13,070 nucleotides of DNA from JBEDKD01 sp041172365 (GTDB lineage Bacteria > Cyanobacteriota > Cyanobacteriia > Cyanobacteriales > Microcoleaceae). Each line of letters opens with the position of its first letter. Position 1 is the first letter of the stretch. The DNA is taken from positions 1-13,070 of the forward strand of contig JBEDKD010000124.1 in assembly GCA_041172365.1 (NCBI GenBank). Reading direction: 5' to 3'. Under the pieces are notes generated by a model. It ran no database searches and was not told the origin of the DNA. It saw nothing but the letters and a program-made list of their open reading frames with translations. Positions 1 to 7,128 of the stretch are shown here, in pieces. Made by a program: the position numbers and the translations under genes.

Positions 1-1
1 G

Positions 2-724
2 GCCGCACAGAAGAAAATTGATGATGTCAACAACTTAAAAGATGATCGAGTCTATATCTTCACCGGTTCAAAAGACCAAACCGTTGACACCCCCGTAGTT
101 GACCAAGTAAACGCGTTTTACGAAGCAGCCGGCCTCAAACCAGAACAGATCAAATACAGACGAGATTTGCTTAGTGCCGGTCATGCTATTATTGCCCCCA
201 AGGGCGAAGTTCCCTGTGAAGTGACAGCTCCACCATACATCAATAAGTGTGAAGGAAGGGAATCTGCTCAAGCAGTTTTGACCCATATTTATGGGCAATT
301 AAATCCCGCGGCTGAACAATTAAGTGGCAAGATTATTCAGTTTGATCAGAGCGAGTTTATCCCTCCCGAAGCTAAGTACACCAGCATGAGTAGTAAGGCT
401 TATGCTTATGTACCAGCAATTTGCAACACAGAAAGCTGCAAAGTTCATATTGCTATTCATGGCTGTCAACAGGGGGCGGAGAAGATTGGTGACAAATACT
501 ATACAACAACAGGCTATAATGAGATAGCTGACACCAATAAAATGATTGTCTTATATCCACAGGCAAATAACTCCGTCCTACAGAATCCTCAAGGATGTTG
601 GGATTTTTGGGGATATTCGACTGATGATTCCAAAGCCGCTCCCGTTTTCTATACCAAAGAGTCTCCCCAGATGAAGACTATTATGGCAATGGTAGATCGC
701 CTAGGTGAAAAGCCGTCTAAATAA
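2..724 (+). CDS. PHB depolymerase, C-terminal part (5' truncated by window edge)
   Basis: Hydrolyses polyhydroxybutyrate or its oligomers. The frame is open to the left edge, so 240 C-terminal residues are seen and the start lies outside; the TTG at 167 is internal. Visible residues D25 (GSKDQTV) and H61 (SAGHA) fit the catalytic Asp and His. They are followed by the oxyanion-hole motif AIHGCQQ (about 151-157) and NPQGCWDFWGY (about 195-205), which ends the fold. In the usual alpha/beta-hydrolase order the HG oxyanion motif precedes the nucleophile. Here it comes after Asp and His, as in the type 2, circularly permuted catalytic domain of short-chain PHA depolymerases. The GxSxG serine must lie upstream of the window. 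Whether the enzyme is secreted cannot be judged without the N-terminus. A phasin-like gene follows 189 bp downstream. Family is fairly sure; exact substrate is inferred. Confidence 0.85.
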   Translation, partial: AAQKKIDDVNNLKDDRVYIFTGSKDQTVDTPVVDQVNAFYEAAGLKPEQIKYRRDLLSAGHAIIAPKGEVPCEVTAPPYINKCEGRESAQAVLTHIYGQLNPAAEQLSGKIIQFDQSEFIPPEAKYTSMSSKAYAYVPAICNTESCKVHIAIHGCQQGAEKIGDKYYTTTGYNEIADTNKMIVLYPQANNSVLQNPQGCWDFWGYSTDDSKAAPVFYTKESPQMKTIMAMVDRLGEKPSK

Positions 725-748
725 CTCGTTCGCGTGAGTATATCCGCC

Positions 749-870
749 AGTTGCTAGTTATCAACTTTCGACTCTAAATCAAGCTAAAAATCCTGTTTAT
801 GGTGATGAAAAATCCCTAGGGGAAAATTTCTCATAGAAGAGGATAGAAGAGGAAAGAATAACTAGCAACT
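749..870. repeat. 13-bp perfect inverted repeat enclosing 96 bp, between depolymerase and phasin
   Basis: AGTTGCTAGTTAT at 749-761 is matched exactly by its reverse complement ATAACTAGCAACT at 858-870. The interior is AT-rich and contains the small palindrome CCCTAGGG near 812-819. The structure fills most of the gap before the phasin gene and ends 43 bp before its ATG. It could fold as a long-loop stem in the phasin leader or be a small MITE-like insertion. No target duplication is evident. Confidence 0.6.
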
Positions 871-913
871 TCAGGGAAGAGAATACATTTTGGAATTTAG
901 GAATAAATAAATT

Positions 914-1462
914 ATGACCACGAAGAATCCTTTCGTTGACCAATGGATAGAGTTGAACAAGTTAGCAATAGACTCTTTTCAGAAGATGGCTACCAATAAT
1001 GTAACCGCGACGAATCAGATGTTAACAGGTTTTGTCGATGTCCGGGGGGTAGCGGAACTAACTCAGAGTTATCTAAGTCTTTTTAAAGGTATGGGAGAAG
1101 TTTACACTAATAGTGTAAACGATGTCTTTAAAACCCAACTGGAAGTTCTGAATTTACGGACTACATCGAAGGCTTATAAAGATTTCGGTGAATTTTATTT
1201 GGATGCGATGACAAAGCTGGGAAAAAACCAAGCCGACTGGATGCAGTTGTACATAGATATGATGAGTTCTTACTTGGCTCGAGTAAGTGAGGCGAAGGAA
1301 GTATCTGATCTTGCTCTCTATGTGCCAAAGCAGACGTTGACGGATGAATTTCAAAAAAAGGCGAACGACACCCTGGAGCAAACGCTCTATCTTTTGAATT
1401 CTCTAAATGTAGGAATAGAGCTTATGACTCAAAAAACCGTTGATGCTATGGCAGAGGATTGA
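914..1462 (+). CDS. phasin-like PHA granule-associated protein
   Basis: A 182-residue, mostly helical, amphipathic protein without Cys or membrane segments. Its composition (many Q, N, K, E, M and aromatic residues in long predicted helices, opening NPFVDQWIELNKLAIDSFQKM) is typical of phasins, which coat PHB granules and control their number and size. The preceding PHB depolymerase supports this role. The ATG at 914 is preceded by AGGA at 899-902 with an 11-nt spacer, a weak but plausible ribosome binding site. An intergenic inverted repeat (749-870) lies between the two genes, so separate or attenuated transcription is possible. A strong terminator follows at 1635-1673. Phasins diverge quickly, and a PhaE-like synthase subunit or a generic helical protein is not excluded. 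Confidence 0.6.
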   Translation: MTTKNPFVDQWIELNKLAIDSFQKMATNNVTATNQMLTGFVDVRGVAELTQSYLSLFKGMGEVYTNSVNDVFKTQLEVLNLRTTSKAYKDFGEFYLDAMTKLGKNQADWMQLYIDMMSSYLARVSEAKEVSDLALYVPKQTLTDEFQKKANDTLEQTLYLLNSLNVGIELMTQKTVDAMAED

Positions 1463-1634
1463 TCAACAGTTGACTGTTGGCTAACATAGGTGTTGTTGGC
1501 AAAGAATATGGAAGACACGCGAGGTATTGTGAATGGTTTGATCGAGCGATAGATATCTCGACTAAAGAATACCTTAATGCCATAGCAGCAGAGGGTAATA
1601 AATCAAGTTCCTAGTGCAGAAAATCTGATCAGAG

Positions 1635-1673
1635 AAAAGGGGAAGTTGGAGATTAAAATCAACTTCCCCTTTT
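1635..1673 (+). terminator. strong intrinsic terminator downstream of phasin gene
   Basis: A perfect 14-bp stem, AAAAGGGGAAGTTG (1635-1648) with CAACTTCCCCTTTT (1660-1673), closes an 11-nt loop. The A-tract on one side and T-tract on the other make it potentially bidirectional. It lies about 170 bp after the phasin stop, with no credible gene between. Confidence 0.8.
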
Positions 1674-1770
1674 CCCATTTCCATACCTTCGCTAAAAAAT
1701 GATATCGCGTTTCGACTAAAGATGATCTCTACTTTATTCCCTATTAAGAGTTCCCTATTAATAGCCGTGG

Positions 1771-1884
1771 TTTTACCACTAAGGCACGAAGGCACTAAGG
1801 AAATAAAATAGAGAATCTCTAAACATCCGAGAAATTTACCCCTTTGTGTCTTTGTGTCTTTGTGTTTTATTTCCCTACATCATT
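1771..1884. repeat. dispersed repeat, copy A (8-bp sub-repeats, imperfect palindrome)
   Basis: This 114-bp unit begins TTTTACCACTAAGG and ends CCCTACATCATT. Its left arm has three 8-bp units of the CACTAAGG type and its right arm three CTTTGTGT units, which nearly pair with the left arm. AAATAAAA next to the left arm can also pair with TTTTATTT beyond the right arm, so two folds compete. It is nearly identical to the copy at 1906-2027. Confidence 0.8.
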
Positions 1885-1905
1885 CTCTGATCAAGAGAGC
1901 ATTTA

Positions 1906-2027
1906 TTTTACCACTAAGACACTAAGGCACTAAGGAAATAAAATAGAGAATCTCTCAAAATCCGAGAAATTTACGCCTTTGTGTCTTTGTGTCTTTGTGT
2001 CTTTGTGTTTTATTTCCCTACATCATT
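1906..2027. repeat. dispersed repeat, copy B
   Basis: This second copy of the 1771-1884 unit is in the same orientation. It is 122 bp long because it carries four CTTTGTGT units instead of three; a few substitutions are scattered through the rest. The 21-bp gap between the copies holds a small hairpin with TCTCT/AGAGA arms. Slippage among the 8-bp units explains the length difference. Confidence 0.8.
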
Positions 2028-2270
2028 AAGATCGCGTTTCGACTAAAAGGGTAGAATTTTGTATTTGAGGTAGTGCTTTCGCAAAAGCCCCGATCGCGTG
2101 TCTCTTCGAGCCACTACTCACCCCAAAATAGGAAACAAAGTATCTTTTGACACATAGAGTAAAAGTTTTTTCGGGTTTTTTTGGCGGAATATACGGAGAA
2201 AAACCAGAGAGAAGGTATAAAAAAATACCCGTATCAGTAAAAGAGCAAGAGATTCGCTCATCGCGCCGTC

Positions 2271-2336
2271 ATGTCAGAAGGTGAATCCATCTGTCAAAAT
2301 CAAAGAAGATATCCCTTGGAATTTTCCCAGTTGTGA
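2271..2336 (+). CDS. possible 21-residue leader ORF overlapping the kinase start
   Basis: ATG at 2271 opens a frame of 21 codons (MSEGESICQNQRRYPLEFSQ plus L). Its TGA (2334-2336) overlaps the GTG start of the kinase (2333-2335) in the motif GTGA. This arrangement allows translational coupling. No clear Shine-Dalgarno sequence precedes the ATG and the peptide resembles nothing known to me, so chance overlap is possible. Confidence 0.25.
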   Translation: MSEGESICQNQRRYPLEFSQL

Positions 2337-4129
2337 TTCAATCAGCATCTAGTACCATTCACTGCATTAATCCAGAGTGCCCAAGGCCCTATCCTTTACC
2401 TTGGGGACATAATTTCTGTCAAAGTTGCGGCGCGCCCTTAAAATTACGCGATCGTTATATTCCCTTACAACGTCTGGGTATTGGTGGGTTTGCCGCCATT
2501 TATAACGTATGGGATGTCGTCACGCAAACCGAAAAAGTCCTAAAAGTGCTATTAGAGCCCTCTCCCAAAGCCTTAGAACTTTTTGAACAAGAAGCACGGG
2601 TATTAGCCAATTTACGTCATTCGGGAGTACCAAGAGTCGAAACAGATGATGTTTTTGAAGTGGTGCTGAAGTCTTCTTATAGCTCTAAACGTATTCTCCC
2701 CTGTTTAGTCATGGAGAAAATAGAGGGTAAAACTTTACAAGATATTTTAGATGAATACCCCCAAGGCTGTCCTGAAGCTTGGGTTTATAGTTGGTTACGT
2801 CAAGCCATTGACATTTTAGAGGTTTTGCATCAACGCCAAATTATTCATCGAGACATTAAACCCTCCAATTTGATGTTAAGAATCCCTGCCCAAAATGCCG
2901 GGGGGAGCTCTGTTAATACATTTCACCAGCGCGGAACGATCGCGCCCTTTGGTAAGGGGGCTATGGGGGGAGCGCAATTAGTCATGATCGACTTTGGGGG
3001 TGCAAAACAGGTAGGTTATGGGGAAACACAACCCTCATCCACAAGGTTAATTTCTCCGGGTTATAGTCCCCCGGAACAAATTATCGGAGCGACGGTGACT
3101 CCTCGTGCTGACTTTTACGCGTTAGGGCGCACTTGTATTCATTTATTAACAGGGAAATATCCGGCTGAGTTGGAAGATCCCTTAACTGGGGAGTTACGCT
3201 GGCGTAATTTAGTTCCGGTGAGTTCCCGTTTTGCTAATTTATTAGATGATATGGTGCGATCGCCTGTGAAAGAGCGTCCCGTCTCCGCGGCGGAAGTACG
3301 CGATCGTCTCCGAGATATTTATATCAAAAAAACACCGACATTGATCGGGTTAATGGTAAGAGGAATTTTTAATATTTTTGGTGTTATCTTTCTCGGACTG
3401 TTAAAAGTTATAGAAAGATTAACCCTTTCTTGTTGGAGTATTATTAATGGTATTATCTCCGCGTGTTTAGAAACAGTTTGGACAATGTTTTTAGGGGCAA
3501 TGGGGGGAAGTATTGGCGCGGTAGGTGGTTTAGTTTTAGCTTATTGGTCCCCCCTGGGTATGGATATTTCTCTGTTTTTGGGTAAAGTTTTATTAGAGTT
3601 AATGCCACAATTAGGAAATACGGCAATGACTTTTTCCCAAACTGCGACACCCGCGATTATTTTATTTGGTTTTGCTGGCTTGGGAACCGCGATCGGATTA
3701 ACTGATGGGGGAGCGTTTAATCAATATCGCCATTATTTCTGGGCGGGTTTAATGGGTATGATTGGTTATGGTTGCGCGGGTATTTTTTGGTCGGATGCAA
3801 TTAATTATAAGACTATAGAAGATATGATTTTATGGGGTTCTCTTTCTATGGCCACGATCGCGATGGGGTTAGGGTTACAAAGTCATCGTTTTGTTTACGC
3901 GCTAGGGGTGGCAATAGGAACCGCGCTTATTTTTTCGGCGTTGCATGGTTTGAATTTATTTCCTGAGCAGTTTTGGAATTTATTGCGCTTCTCTGAGGGT
4001 AAACCTAGTTGGTTACAATTCTGGATGTCTATTGGTTTTTTTGGGGTTTTGGGTGGCGCGATCGCGTTGTGTTTAGGAATTTGTCATTATCTGATTATTC
4101 CTGTGTTGCGATGGTTGGGATGGAAGTGA
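2333..4129 (+). CDS. serine/threonine protein kinase with N-terminal 4-Cys motif and polytopic membrane C-terminus
   Basis: A 598-residue, membrane-anchored Hanks-type kinase. C11, C16, C29 and C32 form a small zinc-ribbon-like head, common in cyanobacterial Ser/Thr kinases. The kinase domain (about 42-330) keeps the glycine loop GIGGF (49-53), K71, E87, the catalytic loop HRDIKPSN (172-179), DFG (220-222) and PPE (246-248), so it should be active. HRD and DFG are separated by about 27 residues more than usual, through a Gly/Ser/Gln-rich insert around 184-213. From about 335 to the end there are roughly six hydrophobic segments, placing the kinase on the cytoplasmic face. GTG 2333 is the first possible start after an in-frame TGA at 2282; no strong ribosome binding site precedes it. 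The substrate is unknown. A CHASE histidine kinase follows 480 bp downstream. Confidence 0.9.
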   Translation: MIQSASSTIHCINPECPRPYPLPWGHNFCQSCGAPLKLRDRYIPLQRLGIGGFAAIYNVWDVVTQTEKVLKVLLEPSPKALELFEQEARVLANLRHSGVPRVETDDVFEVVLKSSYSSKRILPCLVMEKIEGKTLQDILDEYPQGCPEAWVYSWLRQAIDILEVLHQRQIIHRDIKPSNLMLRIPAQNAGGSSVNTFHQRGTIAPFGKGAMGGAQLVMIDFGGAKQVGYGETQPSSTRLISPGYSPPEQIIGATVTPRADFYALGRTCIHLLTGKYPAELEDPLTGELRWRNLVPVSSRFANLLDDMVRSPVKERPVSAAEVRDRLRDIYIKKTPTLIGLMVRGIFNIFGVIFLGLLKVIERLTLSCWSIINGIISACLETVWTMFLGAMGGSIGAVGGLVLAYWSPLGMDISLFLGKVLLELMPQLGNTAMTFSQTATPAIILFGFAGLGTAIGLTDGGAFNQYRHYFWAGLMGMIGYGCAGIFWSDAINYKTIEDMILWGSLSMATIAMGLGLQSHRFVYALGVAIGTALIFSALHGLNLFPEQFWNLLRFSEGKPSWLQFWMSIGFFGVLGGAIALCLGICHYLIIPVLRWLGWK

Positions 4130-4155
4130 TATTTGGGAATGTTTTTTGGGGAAAC

Positions 4156-4226
4156 CGCAGATATAGGCGAAGCCTTCCCGTTGGGTACGCAGATATAGGC
4201 GAAGCCTTCCCGTAGGGTACGCAGAT
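4156..4226. repeat. 32-bp tandem repeat, 2.2 copies
   Basis: The unit runs 4156-4187, repeats at 4188-4219 with one mismatch (T4182 against A), and starts a third time at 4220-4226. It contains the hairpin-prone core GGCGAAGCCTTCCCGTAGGG, which I recognise as a widespread cyanobacterial intergenic repeat. It creates open frames on the minus strand that are not genes. Confidence 0.85.
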
Positions 4227-4236
4227 AATGATGAAC

Positions 4237-4256
4237 ACAGATATATCTGTTTTTTT
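4237..4256 (+). terminator. possible terminator of the Ser/Thr kinase gene
   Basis: The perfect palindrome ACAGATATATCTGT (4237-4250) runs into seven T residues, 108 bp past the kinase stop. The stem is short and AT-rich, so termination may be weak. Confidence 0.4.
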
Positions 4257-4389
4257 ACCGTGGATTCCCCTGGTTTTACTAGGTGATACAAGGGATACGT
4301 TTTTTAGATAATGGGGTATTTGACACGGATTTTTCGGACTTATAGCACTACTCGAAGACGTTAGGACTAATTGCTCAAACCCATTCATT

Positions 4390-4451
4390 TTCTTCCTTCT
4401 TCCTTCTGCCTTCTTCCTTCTGCCTTCTTCCTTCTGCCTTCTTCCTTCTGC
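4390..4451. repeat. heptamer short tandem repeat (TTCTTCC/TTCTGCC, nearly 9 units)
   Basis: Seven-base units TTCTTCC and TTCTGCC mostly alternate, giving 8.9 copies and a strand bias of almost pure pyrimidine. This is the STRR class of cyanobacterial heptamer repeats. The rest of the 4130-4609 gap holds the 32-bp repeats, a weak terminator and the promoter of the histidine kinase. No gene is seen in it. Confidence 0.9.
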
Positions 4452-4535
4452 TATATCTTTTCGAGATTATGGTAGAGTTATCTTTTTTTGCCCGTCGAGC
4501 ATCCCTTTCTTTGTTTAACTTTTCGCTAAAATGTC

Positions 4536-4564
4536 TTGATTTTTTCCTCTAAATCGGCTAGGAT
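4536..4564 (+). promoter_or_regulatory. candidate sigma-70-type promoter of the histidine kinase gene
   Basis: TTGATT (4536-4541) and TAGGAT (4559-4564) are 17 bp apart. They predict a start near 4571 and a leader of about 40 nt. The leader contains TTAAC-N4-GTTAA (4592-4605), which could be an operator or a small hairpin close to the ATG. Confidence 0.45.
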
Positions 4565-4609
4565 GGGCTAATACAACAGTAACTCGATAGATTAACCGTA
4601 GTTAACAGT

Positions 4610-6709
4610 ATGTCCATCTCTAAATCAGTGTTATCAAGATTACAATTTTTGGGATTTGAGAGTGAGTCAGTCCCGAAACCGAGGCGCGATCGTATTTCGG
4701 TTCCCAATATATTACTTAGATATCGTCGTTCAATTCTCGCGGTATTGACAACGATCGCGGGTGTAGGAGTATCCGCGATCGCGGCCTTAGAGGTGTATCA
4801 TTGGGAAGAGAAAATGCTGCACACACAACTACAAGAGCAACTAGAGCAAATGGCGATTAATCTCCAAAAAGATGTTAATTCTAGTTTGGAAGTTGTGCGG
4901 GCTGTGGGTACTTTGTATAGTACATCGGAGGATGTGAAGGAAGAAAAATTACAGAATTTTGTGCAATCTTTTCTTTATCGTTATTCTAGTTTAAAGGCGA
5001 TCGCGTGGGTTCCTCGTGTTGCCTCCGAAGAGCGTTTTTTCTATGATAATTTAGGAAAAACGCCCCATCACCCTTTTTTTCAAATTAAAGAAAAAACACA
5101 GGGTTCTGAGATAATCAAAGCCGAAAAAACTTCGACATCTTTTCCGATTTTGCATCTGATTCCCAATTGGGGAAATCAAGATATTTTAGGTTTAGATTTG
5201 GCTTCTATTCCTCCTTATCAGATTCCTTTAGAGAAATCTGTTGCAAGGAGGGAATTAATTACAACAAAGCCTGAATTTTCCGCGAAGGAAAAAGAGTCAA
5301 GTTTTTTAGTTATTTTTCCTGTGTTTAATGATTTACCGCAAAAATCGACAAAAACGGCTCCCTTAGAACAGGAAAATTTAAAAGGTTTTAATGTCGGAGT
5401 TTTTCTGGTTTCTCCCATTATTCGTACCGCGATACAAGAAGCTAAAATTAACTTAATTAATGTCTATATTCAAGATATAATGGTTCCTGAACCTCAGAAA
5501 TTTATTGCTTTTTATAATGGAGAAAATCAACAAATTATCGTCGATTCCCATTCAGAAAAAATTGGGAAATTAGGAGAAAAAATTGATTGCCCAGATGGTA
5601 CGGGTTGCTCTCGGATTTTAAACATTGGCGATCGCCGATGGTTACTGCAATTTTTTCTCACTCCTGAATATATCAAAAATCAACAATATTGGCGCGCTTT
5701 AATTACGTTAATTTGTGGTTTTATTCTGACAAGTTTAGTTCTGTTTTATGTACTGAGTTTACTAAGTTATACAGAAAATATTGAAGAAGTTGTCACTGAA
5801 AAAACGGTAAAATCTCAACAACTTGAGCAAACCTTAGAAGAACTCAAAAAAACACAAACTCACCTGATTCAAACGGAAAAAATGTCAAGTTTAGGTTTAT
5901 TAGTCGCGGGTGTTGCCCATGAAATTAATAATCCGGTTAATTTTATTTATGGTAATCTTCATCATGCCAATCAATATCTCAAAGACTTATTATATTTAAT
6001 TAGTCTTTATCAGAAACATTATCCCCAACCTCATCCAGATATTCCCGAATATATGGAAAATATTGACTTCCCATTTGTCAAGGAAGATTTACCTAAATTA
6101 ATCTCTTCAATGAGAATGGGTTCCCAACGCATTTTAGAAATTGTGCTTTCCTTACGCAATTTTTCTCGCTTGGATGAAAGTGATATGAAACTTGTTAATA
6201 TCCATGAGGGCATTGATAGCACATTATTAATTCTACAAAATCGGTTGAAGCCTAAATTTAATTATCCACAGATTGAAATTATCAAACAGTATGGAAATTT
6301 GCCCTTAGTTGAATGCTATCCGGGGCAATTAAATCAGGTTTTTCTGAATATTCTGATTAATGCTATTGACGCGATCGATTATGATAACCAACAACGGGAA
6401 AAAAAGAAAATTTCTCTCCATTCTAGTCAAATTACTATTAAAACAGAACAATCTCATCCTGACCGTGTTATGATTAGGATCTCGGACAATGGGATGGGAA
6501 TAACGGAGACAATCAAACAACGGTTATTTGATCCCTTTTTTACGACTAAACCTGTGGGAAAAGGGACGGGTTTAGGGTTATCTATTAGTTATCAAATTAT
6601 CGTTGATCAGCATAAAGGCTCTTTGCGTTGTGAGTCTTCTCCGGGTAAAGGAACGGAATTTTTAATTGAAATTCCTCTGCGTTTACAGGAGTTTATTTGG
6701 GAAATTTAA
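4610..6709 (+). CDS. CHASE-domain membrane sensor histidine kinase
   Basis: A 699-residue two-component sensor. TM1 (about 39-60) and TM2 (about 363-386) flank an extracytoplasmic CHASE-type sensor domain, including the stretch LKAIAWVPRVASEERF (128-143) typical of that family. A coiled coil (about 388-425) leads to the H-box with H437 in AHEINNP (436-442). The HATPase domain shows the N box (N580, N584), G1 DNGMG (626-630), an F box DPFFTTK (641-647) and G2 GKGTGLGL (650-657). All catalytic motifs are intact. The HEINNP H-box and the long spacer of about 140 residues before the N box are usual in cyanobacterial kinases. The ligand is unknown. No receiver domain or response regulator lies in the window, so this is an orphan kinase. 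No Shine-Dalgarno precedes ATG 4610, but residues 1-60 read well from it. Confidence 0.92.
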   Translation: MSISKSVLSRLQFLGFESESVPKPRRDRISVPNILLRYRRSILAVLTTIAGVGVSAIAALEVYHWEEKMLHTQLQEQLEQMAINLQKDVNSSLEVVRAVGTLYSTSEDVKEEKLQNFVQSFLYRYSSLKAIAWVPRVASEERFFYDNLGKTPHHPFFQIKEKTQGSEIIKAEKTSTSFPILHLIPNWGNQDILGLDLASIPPYQIPLEKSVARRELITTKPEFSAKEKESSFLVIFPVFNDLPQKSTKTAPLEQENLKGFNVGVFLVSPIIRTAIQEAKINLINVYIQDIMVPEPQKFIAFYNGENQQIIVDSHSEKIGKLGEKIDCPDGTGCSRILNIGDRRWLLQFFLTPEYIKNQQYWRALITLICGFILTSLVLFYVLSLLSYTENIEEVVTEKTVKSQQLEQTLEELKKTQTHLIQTEKMSSLGLLVAGVAHEINNPVNFIYGNLHHANQYLKDLLYLISLYQKHYPQPHPDIPEYMENIDFPFVKEDLPKLISSMRMGSQRILEIVLSLRNFSRLDESDMKLVNIHEGIDSTLLILQNRLKPKFNYPQIEIIKQYGNLPLVECYPGQLNQVFLNILINAIDAIDYDNQQREKKKISLHSSQITIKTEQSHPDRVMIRISDNGMGITETIKQRLFDPFFTTKPVGKGTGLGLSISYQIIVDQHKGSLRCESSPGKGTEFLIEIPLRLQEFIWEI

Positions 6710-6820
6710 ACCTCATTTAATAGGGTAAGATGCTTATAGCATCAAGCCTTGTCTTGGGTGCATCTCAAAAAAGCCAAAACACTGTAATGGAAGCCTCTCG
6801 CTCTCTGGGGAGATCCTGAC

Positions 6821-6837
6821 GGGAGCGAGACGCTCCC
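6821..6837. repeat. GC-rich hairpin repeat
   Basis: GGGAGCG (6821-6827) and CGCTCCC (6831-6837) form a 7-bp stem with a 3-nt loop. The sequence around it (CTGACGGGAGCGAGACGCTC) looks like a dispersed cyanobacterial intergenic repeat, but no second full copy is in the window. Confidence 0.6.
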
Positions 6838-6880
6838 ACTACCTATTGACAACAATGGGATGCTCCCTTGTCTCGATATC

Positions 6881-6977
6881 TTATACCATTTCTTAAAAGT
6901 TGGGCTACAGTAGGGACACGGCACTGCCGTGTCCCTACTGATACGATATGTAGCGACACTTTTCGGAATTGGTATTA
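6881..6977. repeat. nested palindromic element (MITE-like)
   Basis: The core is a 16-bp perfect palindrome around one base: CAGTAGGGACACGGCA (6908-6923) and its reverse complement (6925-6940). Outside it, 6881-6908 and 6950-6977 are imperfect inverted copies of each other (21 of 28 positions match). A 9-nt spacer, ATACGATAT, is present only on the right. This suggests the core lies inside an older inverted-repeat element. Confidence 0.75.
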
Positions 6978-6989
6978 CCTTCCTGATAA

Positions 6990-7117
6990 TATAGCAACCG
7001 CCCGGGTAGTTAAGTCATGGGGTGGGGGCGGGTTTTTATAATTTGTCTTTGGGGATCAAAGATGAGGGTGAAAGAGCCCCTACAAAATCTGTCCTAATCG
7101 CTTTGGCAGTTGCTATA
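6990..7117. repeat. 128-bp MITE-like element with terminal inverted repeats
   Basis: TATAGCAAC at 6990-6998 and GTTGCTATA at 7109-7117 are perfect inverted copies. The match extends inward to 13 bp with one mismatch (TATAGCAAC, then C or T, then GCC). The interior has the G-rich stretch GGGGTGGGGGCGGG near 7020-7033 and no ORF. A non-autonomous transposable element is the best reading. Confidence 0.6.
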
Positions 7118-7128
7118 ACTCACAAATG

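Larger units (their letters stand above)
1463..2332. other. gene-poor 870-bp intergenic region rich in repeats
   Basis: It opens with the palindrome CAACAGTTGACTGTTG (1465-1480), directly after the phasin stop. It then holds the terminator at 1635-1673 and a short direct repeat TTCCCTATTAA (1737-1747 and 1751-1761). Two large repeat copies follow at 1771-1884 and 1906-2027. They are bracketed by an identical 17-mer, ATCGCGTTTCGACTAAA, at 1704-1720 and 2031-2047. A small hairpin GGTAT-A6-ATACC lies at 2214-2229. An open frame at 1477-1614 (TTG start, 45 residues) matches nothing I recognise and has no ribosome binding site. No other gene-like sequence is seen. Confidence 0.6.
6710..7128. other. 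419-bp convergent intergenic region filled by small inverted-repeat elements
   Basis: Right after the histidine kinase stop comes a hairpin GATGCT-TAT-AGCATC (6729-6743) without a T-tract. Then follow the palindrome GGGAGCG-AGA-CGCTCCC (6821-6837), the element at 6881-6977 and the element at 6990-7117. No coding sequence is supported. The region lies between genes that converge (histidine kinase plus, permease minus). Confidence 0.7.

Noticed and set aside
1477..1614. 45-codon TTG-start frame after the phasin gene
   Set aside because: No ribosome binding site and no recognisable family; kept only as a note in the intergenic entry.
1771..2027. CRISPR array
   Set aside because: There are only two long copies with internal 8-bp units and one short gap; no regular repeat-spacer pattern and no cas genes.
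4095..4388. Open frames on the minus strand across the kinase 3' end and following gap
   Set aside because: They translate the 32-bp tandem repeat (YPTGRLRLYLR-type peptides) and the complement of the kinase tail, with no independent coding signal.
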